DNA of 64,000 nt from Eunapius fragilis (GCA_963681505.1 OY811971.1:9171991-9235990), one strand, 5' to 3'. Positions 1-11,848 are shown, numbered from the stretch's first letter. Notes: generated by a model not told the origin, from the sequence alone. Numbers and translations are program-made.

Positions 1-699
1 GTTCGGCTGTGGGGACCTTTATGGACACATTCTGCATTTGGATTTGAAAACAAAAATGGAATTGTTAAGAACCTTTCACATTCAAAATACCAAGTTTTGA
101 ATCAAATAATTTTCAATGTTGAAGTTGATCAAACATTGCAACTTGTGCACCATAAACTTGCTCAGTGTGAGGATAACATAACTATGAATTTCATTAATGA
201 ATGCAGTCATTTCATGCCATCTGATCTTGAAGAAGTAGAAAAACATGTGTATTTTATTCCAACTTCCTTTCAATACAGTACTGAAGGATTCAACATATAT
301 GGAAAATTGTTAAAGGATGGACTTATCTTTTATGCTCAAAATTTCAGCAAGTCAGCAAAACGCGACAGTTCTGTATGCTATTACAAAGACACTAATGGCA
401 AGAGGAGGTATGGTAAAATATTGGGATTCATCAAGATGAACCCTCCTAGTGCTATAGTGAGACCATTCAAGGTTAAGACACAATCATTACTGTCTGTTGC
501 TGGTCCAGCTTGTAGAGACACCCTTCAGGTGTACAAAGATGAGGACATTTTAGGTGCATGTGACTTGTTTGTTGAAGTCACTGATGGAGAATGTGAGACC
601 ATAATTTCAATCTCTAGTATAATTACGAGAGCTGTATTAGTTCAGGTACATAATAAAACATATGCTATCAAGGAACCAAATAAGTATGAACATCATTAA
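1..699 (+). CDS. 3' part of a CACTA/EnSpm-like transposon protein (DUF4218-like C-terminal region)
   Basis: The frame is open from base 1, with no start inside the window, to the TAA at 697-699, so the gene continues off the left edge. The first residues read RLWGPLWTHSAFGFENKNG, which resembles the conserved 'G-LW-HSxFxFE--NG' segment of the DUF4218-type region in metazoan and plant CACTA (Tnp2-associated) proteins. A later segment (YGKLLKDGLIFYAQNFSKSAKRDSS) matches the usual layout of that region, where a KRxSS/RNS motif precedes a 'GxILxFI' strand. No catalytic DDE residues are visible in this piece. The first in-frame ATG-like start is near base 97 but is unlikely to be the real start, because the conserved motif lies before it. 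The family call rests on motif memory, not on a search. Confidence 0.65.
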   Translation, partial: VRLWGPLWTHSAFGFENKNGIVKNLSHSKYQVLNQIIFNVEVDQTLQLVHHKLAQCEDNITMNFINECSHFMPSDLEEVEKHVYFIPTSFQYSTEGFNIYGKLLKDGLIFYAQNFSKSAKRDSSVCYYKDTNGKRRYGKILGFIKMNPPSAIVRPFKVKTQSLLSVAGPACRDTLQVYKDEDILGACDLFVEVTDGECETIISISSIITRAVLVQVHNKTYAIKEPNKYEHH

Positions 700-1185
700 T
701 GTTCAAAGTCTGAGCACAAGTTGAGTGTCTTGTTCGTATTGTACTACATGTATTGTTCTATTATCATGTCAATATCCATCACTTTCCTTCACTTACTTTA
801 ACAAAGGCAATCATCAGTTGCTAAAAGGCACATGTGGTACTTCTTAGATCTTTCTGCAAAGGCATATCCACATTTATCACCATATATGCTGGATTGTAAG
901 GATCATGCATGTTCATGCATGTCTGAATAGCTGGCATCAAACATTCATAATCCATCATGAAAGACTTCTTACACTAAACATTGTTATGGGCTATACTTTA
1001 AAACTTGCAACTAAACATAATTAATCTAATCTAATTACGATTCAAGATTAGCATGCATGATCCATGCATGGTAATGCATGGCTTCTAACACCTTGAAAAG
1101 TAGCTCCATGCATACCATGCAACATCATGCATGAAACATGCATGACCATGCAAGACACTTTTCCTTGGGTAAATCATCGTACGGC
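700..1185. other. Gene-free stretch rich in CATGCATG palindromes
   Basis: No coding potential is seen. From about 900 to 1155 the motif CATGCAT(G) recurs at least seven times in three clusters (900-930, 1050-1085, 1107-1155). Confidence 0.5.
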
Positions 1186-1475
1186 AAGCAGCCCCCCCCC
1201 CCCACTTTTCGTTTCGGACCTGAAGCAGACTGCACACACACCCCCCCCCCCCCCCCCCCCCCCCCGCTTTTCGTATCGGGCCTAAAACGGACAGCACCCC
1301 CCCCCCCCCGCTTTTGGATCGGCCTAAAGCGGACAGCACCCCCCCCCCCCCCTCCCGCTTTTTGTATCCGCCCCTGGCTTCGCATGCATTCATTGTCAAT
1401 GTCAGTGCCGCCCCTCCAGTAAAACCGCCCCCCCCCCCCCCCCCCCCCCTTAGCCAAATCCTGGATCCGGGGCTG
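1186..1475. repeat. Tandem poly-C cassettes with hAT-like terminal sequence
   Basis: Several long C tracts alternate with diverged copies of a unit of about 30 bp that reads roughly GCTTTTCGTATCGGGCC then TAAAACGGACAGCA. The last unit ends in TATCCGCCCCTGG. A further C tract is followed by AAATCCTGGATCCGGGGCTGG. The sequence CCAGGATCCGCCCC and its complement are common at the ends of metazoan hAT elements, so this looks like serial insertions or internal amplification of a hAT-derived MITE end. The ORFs spanning it are homopolymer artefacts. Confidence 0.55.
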
Positions 1476-1489
1476 GTCTATATGACATG

Positions 1490-1830
1490 TAAGGATAACG
1501 TGCCGGTAAATTTCGAAGCGATTGGTACTATTCCCGTCCTTCTAAACCGTTCCTAGCTCGAGTTATACCTTCCTAAGAAGACGACGACGACGACGACGAC
1601 GACGACGATGGAGAATTATTTTAGGACTGGGCACGAGAAACAGGAAATTGTTTGTTTCTCTATAACCGCACCGTTTTATGACACGGAACAAACATAGAAC
1701 TGTAGATCGTTGTGCTCTCATTCCATCGCAATAAAGAGATAAGCGATCCGTTTCTCCGTTGTCCCTCCAGACGCTAGTGAAGTTTTATTAATGACATTCA
1801 TCAACCCTCAATCAATCCTATATTGAACCT
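1490..1830. repeat. Dispersed repeat copy A (partner at 23960-24270)
   Basis: This segment aligns by eye, in the same order, to 23960-24270. Shared blocks are AAGCGA near the start, a 'CGAGTTAT' block, a trinucleotide run (GAC here, GAA there), GGGACTGGG/GGACTGGGCACGAG, TTGTTTTGTTTCTCTA-type text and TTTTTAATGACATTCAT near the end. It contains a (GAC)n microsatellite at about 1580-1608. No coding function is seen. Confidence 0.5.
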
Positions 1831-1967
1831 GCTGCCGCAGGTTCAGATACATTATATCGCGCATGCGCAATAACGGCTACATTTTATGTCACCGGACCAG
1901 TATTGTGCAGAACGACGAAGAAAAAAGAAAGCGGCTGTGCTCCCATACCTGTCCGACTAAAATAGTT

Positions 1968-3657
1968 CCTTTCGTCAGAGATAATATATAGAGGGATTGG
2001 AAACGAGGCCACTTATCACGTATTAACGCGTGCCATCCGCACATGAATCCTTATGAGTGCATAACACACAACAGTATGAAATAGGGCTTACGTGTAGTTA
2101 GGATTGATAAAAGGAAAAAAACAAACCAAATAAATGCATACAGTAATGTCTACAATTGCTTCCTCAGCCCCTTAGACTTCTGAGTTGTACTTTTGTGTTC
2201 CTTTTTGTATTTCTCAACCCATGCACTTGAGTATGAAAATCCACGAATCCCTACCCACATGCTGATAACCATGTAGTTATGAAGTTGATGTGACCAGCAT
2301 CTTTAATGTCATAAACCTTAGTTAGCATACGTTTTTTGGTCACAAGTGTATTACGGTATGTAGCACAAGTTGTGCATCGAAGTTGTCGAGAGTCTGAAGA
2401 TAGCAATATGTTGCATTGGTTGTGTCGAATAGTCGATGAATGAAGAGAGATGGAATCATCCATGTATCCCACCTTGCCTCCTACACATACAGATTCAATT
2501 TTAAACACACAATGCACCTACCAGATAAACTGTGCAATGAAGAAGAATTGCAATGCCATTGCTGTACAAGGTCCGCATCTGGATTTCCAGCACACACTGT
2601 TGAATTGTCTAAGACCCCCAGAATGCTCATTAAGCTTGAGACAGAACTAACCACTGGAGGGAAACTAGACAGCAAGCTACAAGTATCATGGTTGATCTTC
2701 CTGTTCTGAATGCACAATGACCACTGTAGCTCTTGATCAATGGACAATTGCTGATTGCTTTGAAACCAAAAAAACGCAATCTAGAAATAACCAACACGCC
2801 ATGATCAGCTACTGTCCAAGATGAAAATGGATTCAGCAACTGGAGCAATGCTGCAAGACGATCAAGAGTTTCAACAACACCGTCTGACAAAACTTGTAGT
2901 GGTACAGAGACTGTGCAAGTCATCCACGGTAGTCTCAAGTTGTGATGGTGTAATAGTCACTGACGAAACATGAACGCTTATGTTCTCTCGCTTTATTGAC
3001 ACGACCAAAGCCGATTTCTTCGAACGTTCTTCATTCTTTAGGTGTGGCGCTAGTCTGAATTTTCTCCCACCCATCACCTTTGAAGAAGCGCATGCCGTGA
3101 AAAAGTGACTAGTTGCACAAAAAAATTCTTGGACTCAAAAATACAAAGCAAGAGCTATAAGACAATACCACTTTTAGACATGTAACGTGTATGATGAGGG
3201 GTACAGATCCCCACAAAGTTACTATACCCGACATCCTACCTGGCTTGTTCAGAGCACCGTCGCTACAAAGTAACAACGCGATTCGAGAGTTTAATCCCAT
3301 GGCATGTTACATAGCTAATCTTAGAAGAAAAGAACCACGGATTCCCAAGATTCTCCCCCACAAAAACTTTGGCACGGACTATCGCCATTAAAGCTCAAAA
3401 TACGTATAAACCTGGGCGACGGGACAATCCTATCCTTTCAAAAAAATAAACGCACGTAGTACCTATTGCACCCTATACCGCTACACCACAATAAAAAGTT
3501 CCCCTACTTCTTTGTTCAAACAAACCACCGATTTCAGACCTTCGTTTCACACTTATGAAAACGTGCGATTCACACGATGTCGGATGGCACGCACGGCCAA
3601 GCGCGTATTCTATGGGGCACGTGATGCGTTTCCAATCCCTCTATATATTATCTCTGC
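1968..3657. mobile_element. Decayed DNA element with inverted ends
   Basis: The segment at about 1970-2050 (AGAGATAATATATAGAGGGATTGG and following) is the reverse complement, with indels, of about 3570-3655, which ends CCAATCCCTCTATATATTATCTCT. Both arms also share a GGATGGCACGC block. The inverted ends enclose minus-strand coding remnants (2251-3077), as expected for a defective DNA transposon of about 1.7 kb. No superfamily can be assigned from the termini. Confidence 0.5.
2251..3077 (-). pseudogene. Broken ORF of an uncharacterised transposon-associated protein
   Basis: Four minus-strand segments in shifted frames together read like one protein: about 3077-2871, 2938-2630, 2747-2481 and 2517-2251. 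Recognisable pieces are WSLCIQNRKIN, then CAGNPDADLVQ, then STIRHNQCNILLSS and RCTTCATYRNTL. A Cys-rich C-x2-C-x2-YR-x-TL motif preceded by a TIR-x3-C segment is something I associate with uncharacterised repeat-encoded proteins in sponges and cnidarians. Its biochemical role is not known to me. The frame changes mean it is either a pseudogene or a gene with short introns. Its position inside the inverted ends of the 1968-3657 element supports a transposon origin. Confidence 0.4.
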
Positions 3658-4241
3658 TTTCGTGTTTAGACTGCATTCTGTCTTTGTTTTTGTGAGTTGC
3701 TAATTTATCCTGAAGGCATTCATTCCCTAATTTTACAACAATCATTCTTAGCATAAATTATTATGCGAAGCATTTATAATGTATGGTGCAACAAAACTGT
3801 CTGCCATTGTGCTTTGTATCCGCGAACAACAGGGACCTCTGATATAGCAACGAAATGTCCATATTTGTATACTGAGCAAGAAGTCTGGTTTGCACATCCT
3901 CTGCGGACATCTTATGATGGCTTTTAATTGTGCTTTCCTCTACAGACTAGCTGTCTTGCTTTCAGCATTGTGCTACGAATTCTTCAACTCTTCTGCTCAG
4001 ATGAGGATGTTGATTCAATTGACAATGTGCCCAAACTCACCCTCAAATGAAGCATACTGCAACACTTCCACTGTTCTTACAGCTGTAATAATGGCTGCTC
4101 CACTGCGAAGTTTAAGAGTTGCTCGATTCAGGGCCGGCACAACATACTTTAATTTAATAGTGGTCGGGCTATATGAAAAATAATTAGATGATGCAATTGT
4201 AATTCGCATGCGATGATTCACGCACAATATTCCATTTCGTA

Positions 4242-5765
4242 TTAAAATGTTCCGAATAATGCTAGTCTGTGCTCCCGTCTTGCAACAAATTTGTTCGTGC
4301 ACAATTCAATGGACAGCGTATCTGTACGCTCTTTATGTACGTGGAGAATCATAAAGCTGTTGAGACGAGCTTGCTGCACTGTCGCTCGCAAGTACGATTT
4401 TATCCTTCTAAGCGCTGATGCACTTCTTTCGCTTACTGCATTTGTGGCGGGCATGACCAGAACGAGTTTTAGCCCAGTGCATACTTCTGACATCAAGGTT
4501 CTAGCAGCAGGTGACAGACTAACCAGGTAATCCTTGATATCATGAAAAGTGGGAGAAGAATTACCACTATGTTTGAATTGCGTAGCTAGAAGATCCAGCT
4601 GAATTTTCAAGTTCAACTTGTCTAAATCATTACCATAGAATTGAACAATAAAATCATATTCGGTGTTGTAAGTTTCGCATCTTGCTGTTTTCAACAACAG
4701 ATCAACCAAATTTTTATACACTGCACAACCAGGTTGGTTAAATCGTTGTCTAACACAATTCACGAACTTCAAAATAATTTTGTTGAAACAGCATTTTAGG
4801 GGAATCATGAAAGTGCCCATCTTCTGATCCAACCTCATACCTAGCAGGAGCTTTCCTCTTTCTTGGTAGAGTTGGCTCATTTATGTCATGTTTTCTTGCC
4901 AACTGAAGAACCTTCTCCCAAAACTCATCAAAGCACTCATTTGTTCTGATTCTTTCAAGTGTTTAGGCATGTCAATTCAGCAATCCGTTGGCCTTCTGAC
5001 GCATTCAGCTTTGGTGACTGAAGTGTCTTGCTCAGATTATCCATGTGTCTAAGGACGCACTCTGCATGCACTAAACCAAACATATACTCAAACTTACTCA
5101 TATAAGCTTCAACACCAGCAATACAAGCATGAGTTTCAGAATCGGAAAAGATATCTTTTGCCTTCTCCCCAAATTCTTGAAACACAGAATAGTTATTGAT
5201 AACACTGCATAGTGAATCAGCTTTTACAGTCCATCGGGTTGGGCATAGCGTTCTGAATCCATGTAGTTCAGGAGATATTTCTGACTTAATTTTTTCAAAA
5301 AGGGTGTCACGTCGTGGAGAAACTTCAGTAGCTTTGAAATTTCATTCGTTGTATCAAGTGTGTCACGTAATATCTTATTACTCTGCACAGTATCACATGC
5401 TGCCAGGTTGAGTGCATAGCCATAACAGTGTGTATAAACAGCACGTGGCTCAGCTTTAAGTATTTGAGTAGCAGTGCCATTTCTAATACCAGCCATGTTA
5501 CTAGCACCATCGTAGCACTGTCCGCGACACTTGTTGAGCTCCAAATTCATGCGCAGGATTATATCTTTCAATACAGCCACCACAACATTTGCTTCTATAG
5601 AGTCCACTATGTAAACACCAACAAAATCTTCATGACACTCGAAATCATCATCGACCCTCAGTGTGTCTGCACAATGGCTAGGGGGAATAGCTTTGGCTAA
5701 ATGACATGATATAAATAGGTATGTTGCATTCCGTGCAATAATTGTCCTCCATTTTGTTTCACATT
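4242..5765 (-). pseudogene. hAT transposase, DUF4371/ZMYM1-like, broken copy 1
   Basis: Read on the minus strand, about 5765-5224 gives a catalytic-core segment with RVDDDFECHEDFVG, VDSIEA and CRGQCYDGASNM (the conserved CxGQxYDGAxNM of this hAT group), then HCYGYALNLA. About 5185-4955 continues through DNLSKTLQSPKLNASEGQRI, and 4880-4242 ends with the hAT dimerisation region (LPATNA-like MPATNAVSERSASALRRIK and a final EHRLALFGTF). At least two frameshifts (near 5230 and 4960) break the frame. The family cuts and pastes DNA through an RNase H-fold transposase. I see no clear 5' BED or TTF-type zinc finger. A second member of the family lies at 25953-27760 in the same orientation. Confidence 0.8.
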
Positions 5766-5924
5766 ATTTTTGCTGGATTATTAACACTTTTGAGATCCAC
5801 TCAAAAACTTGTTTCGCATAGGGTTATGAGATCCATGAAATGGGAGAAGTTTATTTGTTTTGCATCATAGTTTGAAGGTTCGTTTTCATCCTGCTGTGTA
5901 GATTTGATTTAAAAACTTAGGTAC

Positions 5925-6240
5925 GCTGACCCGTTGTACTGATTTTTTGGCAATGATATTACTGAGCAAACTGGAGCACAAGACAAAACACTGGAGAAAT
6001 TGGGAGAGCCACAAAAGAATGAACCAATGTTTAGGATAACAATGACAGCTTGTCTGCAGGCAGCCAATGATGCCCTAGAGAGACAATATATGAAATAGTT
6101 TGAGTGTGACATTACTGAGAAATTAAAGGCTGAGAAAATCTGCAAGGTAGATCACACAATATTGATATTGAGGTCATGGAGATGTTCAGTGCAATGAAGA
6201 AAAAAATCCCCAAATGTGACACTGTGTTATGCAGGGTGTA
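5925..6240 (+). pseudogene. Weak coding remnant of a transposon-type protein
   Basis: Plus-strand translation gives stretches such as ANDALERQYMK, then after a stop ECDITEKLKAEK, then in another frame HNIDIEVMEMFSAMKKK. The last resembles a 'HNID-EE-M-MFSA' segment that I remember from repeat-encoded sponge and cnidarian proteins. Stops and frame changes indicate decay. No function can be assigned. Confidence 0.25.
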
Positions 6241-7857
6241 TGGAAAAGAACTTAACGCTTATAATGATTTTAATTCCTTAATAGGAATGTCAATCGAATT
6301 GAATTTTATGAATGTACAATAATCAAATACGAGCCACATTGTTACAATTTGATTATCTTTAACAGTTCAAAAGATAAAATCAAATAGCTTGCAATTAACT
6401 AAATTGACATGATGGACAACAACTAACATGATTTATAAACTGCTAAATAACTATTGATGAAAGTATGAAATTTGATTGGCGTTTTACTAGTTTATTCAAA
6501 ACATCAAATCAAACTTGAAGAAGTTATATGATCACTACGTTTTTAATTAACTAGGTTTTAAAAACTAAATAAGCCATTACCAAATCAAATAGTGTTTGTT
6601 ACTTCATTTTATACCGGGCGAATTAATGATGGTTATTCAAAATATTTATCGCATAACAGCTTCTTTTTATTTATTTATTTATTTATTTATTTATTATTTT
6701 AACAGGTAACAGCTTCAACCTTAATAACTTTTGAGCAAATTATGGTGCCTTATCTGGATGTGTGCCTACATCGAAGAACGTTCAATCTTACCGTATGCTG
6801 TACAGCAGATCATCGATGTGCAACGTCATCACGCAATAGGGTCTTCTAGTTATAGGCGTGGTTATAAGGAAGAGTTTAATTTCATGCTGTCTCTGGCGCG
6901 GATCGAGCGAGAAATATGTAACTACTGTGCAAAGCAACATCTTTGTAACGGGTAATGTAAAAAAATTAACGAACAGGACAATTCGATAGGCACAGGATCC
7001 CTCTGTGTATAAACCAAATTTGAAGTGAATTGAGATTTCCTGCCGACAGATATGGAGAGTTTGAATCTCAAGGTGGATCGGATGCAGCAACAGTGGCACG
7101 AAGCAAATGCATGATCCCAAAATCAATTTTACCATATAGAAATGGTGTAGTATGAAGTGGTGAAAATAGGAAGTAAATAGCGTTTACCGTTCCGCGATTC
7201 AAACGTGAGTAATTTTTTTAACTTTTATAAAATATAGCGAAGGCTCATTTTCTCGTGAACTGAGTCAACTGACCCATACAAGTTTGCTTGTTGCAGCTTT
7301 GCTTGCAGTAGATATCCCGTTTGAAGCAGTTGCACTCTACGTCAGGCGACTCAGGCCAAATTGTATTTTCAACGTTAATTATAACAATGCGTAACAGCTG
7401 ATAAACGCGCGCCTATTGCGTAACAGCTGCCCGTATAGTATTGACTGCCATGCAAGCTAAAAAAAACATCTCACGAATAAAAGTTAATACTATAACATCC
7501 TTCGATAGAATTGCACTCCCTGCTAAGAAGAAAAAAAAAAGGATGAAGGGGAAAAAATCGACCTCGAACCCCCCCAAACATCGACCTCACCAGGATTCGA
7601 CCCAAATAAACGTGCTTCACACACTCCACTCACTATTGAACCTAGTATAAATTCAGATCTTGTGTTACTTATTAGTAGTTATTTAAATCAGTTATCTCTA
7701 ACCGCAATCTTGAATAGCATTGTTAATTGAGGGCTTTGAATATTTTGACGCATGGTTTTTTTGATTAAATCACTTAACCATGTATAATATATTAGATTGT
7801 TAGTATTTGCCTAACTACAGCAACATATGTTAAAAAATCAAGCAGTGAATTAATTTC
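6241..7857. other. No recognisable gene; low-complexity AT-rich sequence
   Basis: The stretch holds a (TTTA)n microsatellite at about 6665-6695 and a short repeated CGCATAACAGCT/GCGTAACAGCTG motif near 6650, 7388 and 7418. The open frames here show no family resemblance. Confidence 0.5.
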
Positions 7858-7917
7858 AATGCTAAGTTACAGGGATTTTAAAGTGTTATGTTCTTTTGCA
7901 AACACCCTGTATATCAT

Positions 7918-8092
7918 GGAAAATGAGAGCATTGCTAGGAGGATGGCAGAAAAGCATCAGAAAAGAGAGCAATCAGAACGCAGAAAGCTGGAGAAGAGAG
8001 TAAAGATTATTGAGGTTGAAAGAATTATGGACAAATTTCCTGATCTTGATGAAGGCAAATTGCAAAAACTATCAGACTTTTTGACTGGTTAA
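7918..8092 (+). CDS. Short charged, helix-rich ORF or terminal exon
   Basis: From the internal ATG the product begins MENESIARRMAEKHQKREQS and ends LDEGKLQKLSDFLTG. It is very rich in Lys, Arg and Glu and should form a long helix, possibly a coiled coil. The codon choice and lack of stops look like coding sequence, unlike the flanks. It could be the last exon of a larger gene or the tail of a transposon ORF. I do not recognise it. The upstream residues in the same frame are less convincing. Confidence 0.35.
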
Positions 8093-8727
8093 TCCACTGG
8101 CACAATTTTGCCATGTTTGGTTGGATGACAATTGTTTAATGGAAGAATTGAAGTGAAGTGCATATTGGAAGGAGAATTAAACAAGCCAAATTTTGATATG
8201 TCTATCATCGAACTAGCAGCAGACCATTTTGATGAATTGGTTATTTGATTTATGTTTTGATGATAGCAAAATGCACTAACTTAATGTATTTCTCTCAGAA
8301 TATGTTGTTATTAAAGTTATTGAGTCACAAACGTGAACCTTTAACAGAATAATTTGAATGGGCATCAATTAGCTTGCCTTTACTAAAAATTCCTTCCTGA
8401 TGTTATTGCAAAAGTTGCATGGGACTTAAGAGAACATACAGACGCACGAATGAAATCCCATACTAAAAATGCTTTAAAGCGCTATTCTAACTGTACCAGG
8501 AATGATATATATATATATATCAATATGTATCAGATACGTTAGTCAATGTGTATCATATATGGTAGGTAGGGACAATCTGATACAGATTTATCTGACAATC
8601 TGACACAGAGGGAAGCTACATTATATTTAACAATACAATGATTGACATAATTGTACCACATGCTGTACCAGTTATTCTTATTTCGCATAAAATTATATCC
8701 GGTATACCTCATACATAGAAATACAGA
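8093..8727. other. Gene-free flank with (AT)n
   Basis: No coding signal is seen. A short (AT)n run lies at about 8504-8520, and a GATACAGATT/ATCTGACAATCTGACA cluster lies near 8575-8610. Confidence 0.4.
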
Positions 8728-9689
8728 TACAGTAGCGCCTCGGTCATTGCGACAATTTGCATATCCCACATTGGGAAAATATGCCCTATTCATAGCGATG
8801 TTATCTAGGGCCTTGTGTTTCTAGCGATCGCTACAACCCACCGCTAATGAGATTCATCTCGTCAAGGAATCTCATTAGAAGGTGGTTTATATAAACTACC
8901 TCTCCCAGCAGTTATTAATACAATACTAGCTGCATGCAAACGCCTTACCTTCACCCTTTGGTTGAAAATAAAACGAGCTTACCTGTACAGTACCGTGTAT
9001 ACACCTCACCCTTATACATAAAAGACAGGCTCCACAACATGGACAGCTGACAACAGAAAGACAGGTGCCACCTCCAACACCATGACTGTTAGTGAGACAA
9101 CATGTACAAGTTATGAGATGGATCGACCAGCATGTAAACCACCTACATATGCATGCATGTGCACATAAAGTATGCGCGTCTTGTGCAAGTGACGTGCCTG
9201 CATAAAATCGAGTCAAGGAATTATTTACAGCACATGCAATACGAACCATGCCAACATCATCTTACCAAGCATATGACTGAATCAGAAGCTCAAGTTCGCC
9301 TGGACGTACAAAGCAAGCAACAACAACAAGACACTTTTTGATTGGCTGAATTACCCTTTTTAGGAAGCTGCAGCAAACGTGCGTTGCATAACCATGCTTA
9401 ATGCAGAATTCCTAGTCTTTATATCTCTGTACACTAGATGGTAATAAAACAACAATCCCAATGCATGTACATGTTGGCTAATTTACACTCATCTTAGGTA
9501 TGTTTCTGTACCGTGGGTTCTTTGTATCTAAGTACTGTGTTTTCTCTCTCACCAAATTCTACAACGTGATGTGAGTATATGTAGTAGCCAAGGAATCTCC
9601 AGTTGTGCCACAAACACTAAACATACATGACAGGTGGATTAACATACAAATCTGGATGAAGCCAGCATACTTGTCCTGGTTACCTGTGA

Positions 9690-9698
9690 GAGGTATGT

Positions 9699-9753
<55 letters not shown>

Positions 9754-9770
9754 GTGCGCGTGCGTGTGAA
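9690..9770 (+). repeat. (TG)n microsatellite, left arm
   Basis: A long TG run with a few GC interruptions near its 3' end. It mirrors the (AC)n at 10690-10740 in the opposite arm, but with a different length and purity. Confidence 0.9.
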
Positions 9771-9945
9771 TATGTTGCAGAACTCATTACATGTATGGTG
9801 ACGAACCTATATGCTTGAAGTACTTACAAAGGTAGTACGTGCACATAATAGTAGCTGCAGGAAGCGAAACTTACATGCAAACACAAAACAGTTCTAATTA
9901 ATCCCAACCATTAATTCGAGCTCACAACTCATGACCCGCGAACCC

Positions 9946-10512
9946 ATTTTGCAGAGTGAACAATGTGTAGAACTGTTTCTATCGTAGGTTATCGATTCAC
10001 AATAGTGCAAAACACAGTAAGCTTACTTTTAGTGATGCATAGCAGCAATCCAATAATAATAATAATAATAATAATAACGGTAGCGGTGACTGTCGCGCAC
10101 GCGCGCGATAATGTGCACGGAAGAAGAGAAGGTGCCTCTGCTTTGAAGATAACAGAAGAGAATTGCAGATATTAAAGCTAGCAAACATGAGGAGGACATT
10201 GCAAGTAAGCATAATTCCCAGGCATACAAAACCTATCAACACATTATTACTGGTACCAAGTGGGTTATGAAATCCAAGGTCACAGTGAAGGCCTAAATAC
10301 CCAATAATCTAATCGACAGGGCAGTATTACAGTGGTTCTGCTTGCTATGAAGACTTGCAACCGTTATCAGCTTCGCGCAAATTAATTCAAGCGCGGGCTA
10401 TATGTACAGGCCAAAGCCCTTAACACAGTTTATTTCATACCTTATGTCCAAGCATCTGACGGATGATTTATGCACTTGAGATGGCGTTGTACTTGTTTGT
10501 CTCCACACTGAC
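9946..10512. other. Spacer of the foldback element
   Basis: Unique sequence between the arms, with a (TAA)n run at about 10052-10077 and a CGCGCACGCGCG block just after it. No gene is seen. Confidence 0.5.
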
Positions 10513-10687
10513 GGGTTCGTGGGTCATGAGTTTTGAGCTCGAATTAATGGTTGGGATTAATTAGAACTATTTTGTGTTCGCTTGAAGTTTTGCTTTCTGC
10601 AGTCACTATTATGTGCACGTACTACCTTTGTAAGTGCTTCAAGCTATAGGTTTATCACCATACATGTACTGAGTACTGTAACATTTA

Positions 10688-10688
<1 letters not shown>

Positions 10689-10739
<51 letters not shown>

Positions 10740-10740
10740 A
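10689..10740 (+). repeat. (AC)n microsatellite, right arm
   Basis: A pure CA run of about 50 bp, the inverted counterpart of the TG run in the left arm. Confidence 0.9.
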
Positions 10741-11848
10741 CATACCTCTCACAGGTAACCAGGACAAGTATGCTGGCTTCATCCAGATTTGTATGTTAAT
10801 CCACCTGTCATGTATGTTTAGTGTTTGTGGCACAACTGGAGATTCCTTGGCTACTACATATACTCACATCACGTTGTAGAATTTGGTGAGAGAGAAAACA
10901 CAGTACTTAGATACAAAGAACCCACGGTACAGAAACATACCTAAGATGAGTGTAAATTAGCCAACATGTACATGCATTGGGATTGTTGTTTTATTACCAT
11001 CTAGTGTACAGAGATATAAAGACTAGGAATTCTGCATTAAGCATGGTTATGCAACGCACGTTTGCTGCAGCTTCCTAAAAAGGGTAATTCAGCCAATCAA
11101 AAAGTGTCTTGTTGTTGTTGCTTGCTTTGTACGTCCAGGCGAACTTGAGCTTCTGATTCAGTCATATGCTTGGTAAGATGATGTTGGCATGGTTCGTATT
11201 GCATGTGCTGTAAATAATTCCTTGACTCGATTTTATGCAGGCACGTCACTTGCACAAGACGCGCATACTTTATGTGCACATGCATGCATATGTAGGTGGT
11301 TTACATGCTGGTCGATCCATCTCATAACTTGTACATGTTGTCTCACTAACAGTCATGGTGTTGGAGGTGGCACCTGTCTTTCTGTTGTCAGCTGTCCATG
11401 TTGTGGAGCCTGTCTTTTATGTATAAGGGTGAGGTGTATACACGGTACTGTACAGGTAAGCTCGTTTTATTTTCAACCAAAGGGTGAAGGTAAGGCGTTT
11501 GCATGCAGCTAGTATTGTATTAATAACTGCTGGGAGAGGTAGTTTATATAAACCACCTTCTAATGAGATTCCTTGACGAGATGAATCTCATTAGCGGTGG
11601 GTTGTAGCGATCGCTAGGAACACAAGGCCCTAGATAACATCGCTATGAATAGGGCATATTTTCCCAATGTGGGATATGCAAATTGTCGCAATGACCGAGG
11701 CGCTACTGTACGGATGAAATCAAAGTTGAAGCTACGTTCGTGGCGATGATATAGGCCCCCTATAATGAAGTCACGACAGCTACTGAGGCATAGGTTAAGA
11801 CTTCTGAACATTTCCCGGCCGTTTATGGTGGTGAGGTGAATACTATGA

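Larger units (their letters stand above)
8728..11710. mobile_element. Pogo/Tigger-like foldback element, about 3 kb
   Basis: Two arms of about 1.2 kb are inverted copies of each other: 8730-9945 and 10513-11708, separated by a spacer of about 567 bp. The outer ends read CAGTAGCGCCTCGGTCATTG and its complement, and are bordered by TA on both sides (8728-8729 and 11709-11710). TA duplication and a CAGT- start are typical of pogo/Tigger members of the Tc1/mariner superfamily. No transposase remains, so it would be non-autonomous. Mirror-image ORFs in the arms (8926-9249 minus and 11189-11512 plus) are copies of one sequence and are probably not genes. Each arm carries a dinucleotide run at the matching place. 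Confidence 0.75.

Noticed and set aside
1085..1556. Several overlapping ORFs rich in Gly or Pro around the poly-C tracts
   Set aside because: They translate C/G homopolymers in all frames. Length and composition follow from the repeat.
10029..10242. Tyr-rich and Leu-rich ORFs near (TAA)n
   Set aside because: Translations of a trinucleotide microsatellite.
8926..11512. Identical 107-residue ORFs on opposite strands, Cys-rich
   Set aside because: They are the two arms of an inverted repeat. No conserved domain, and the other strand of each arm has an equally long frame.
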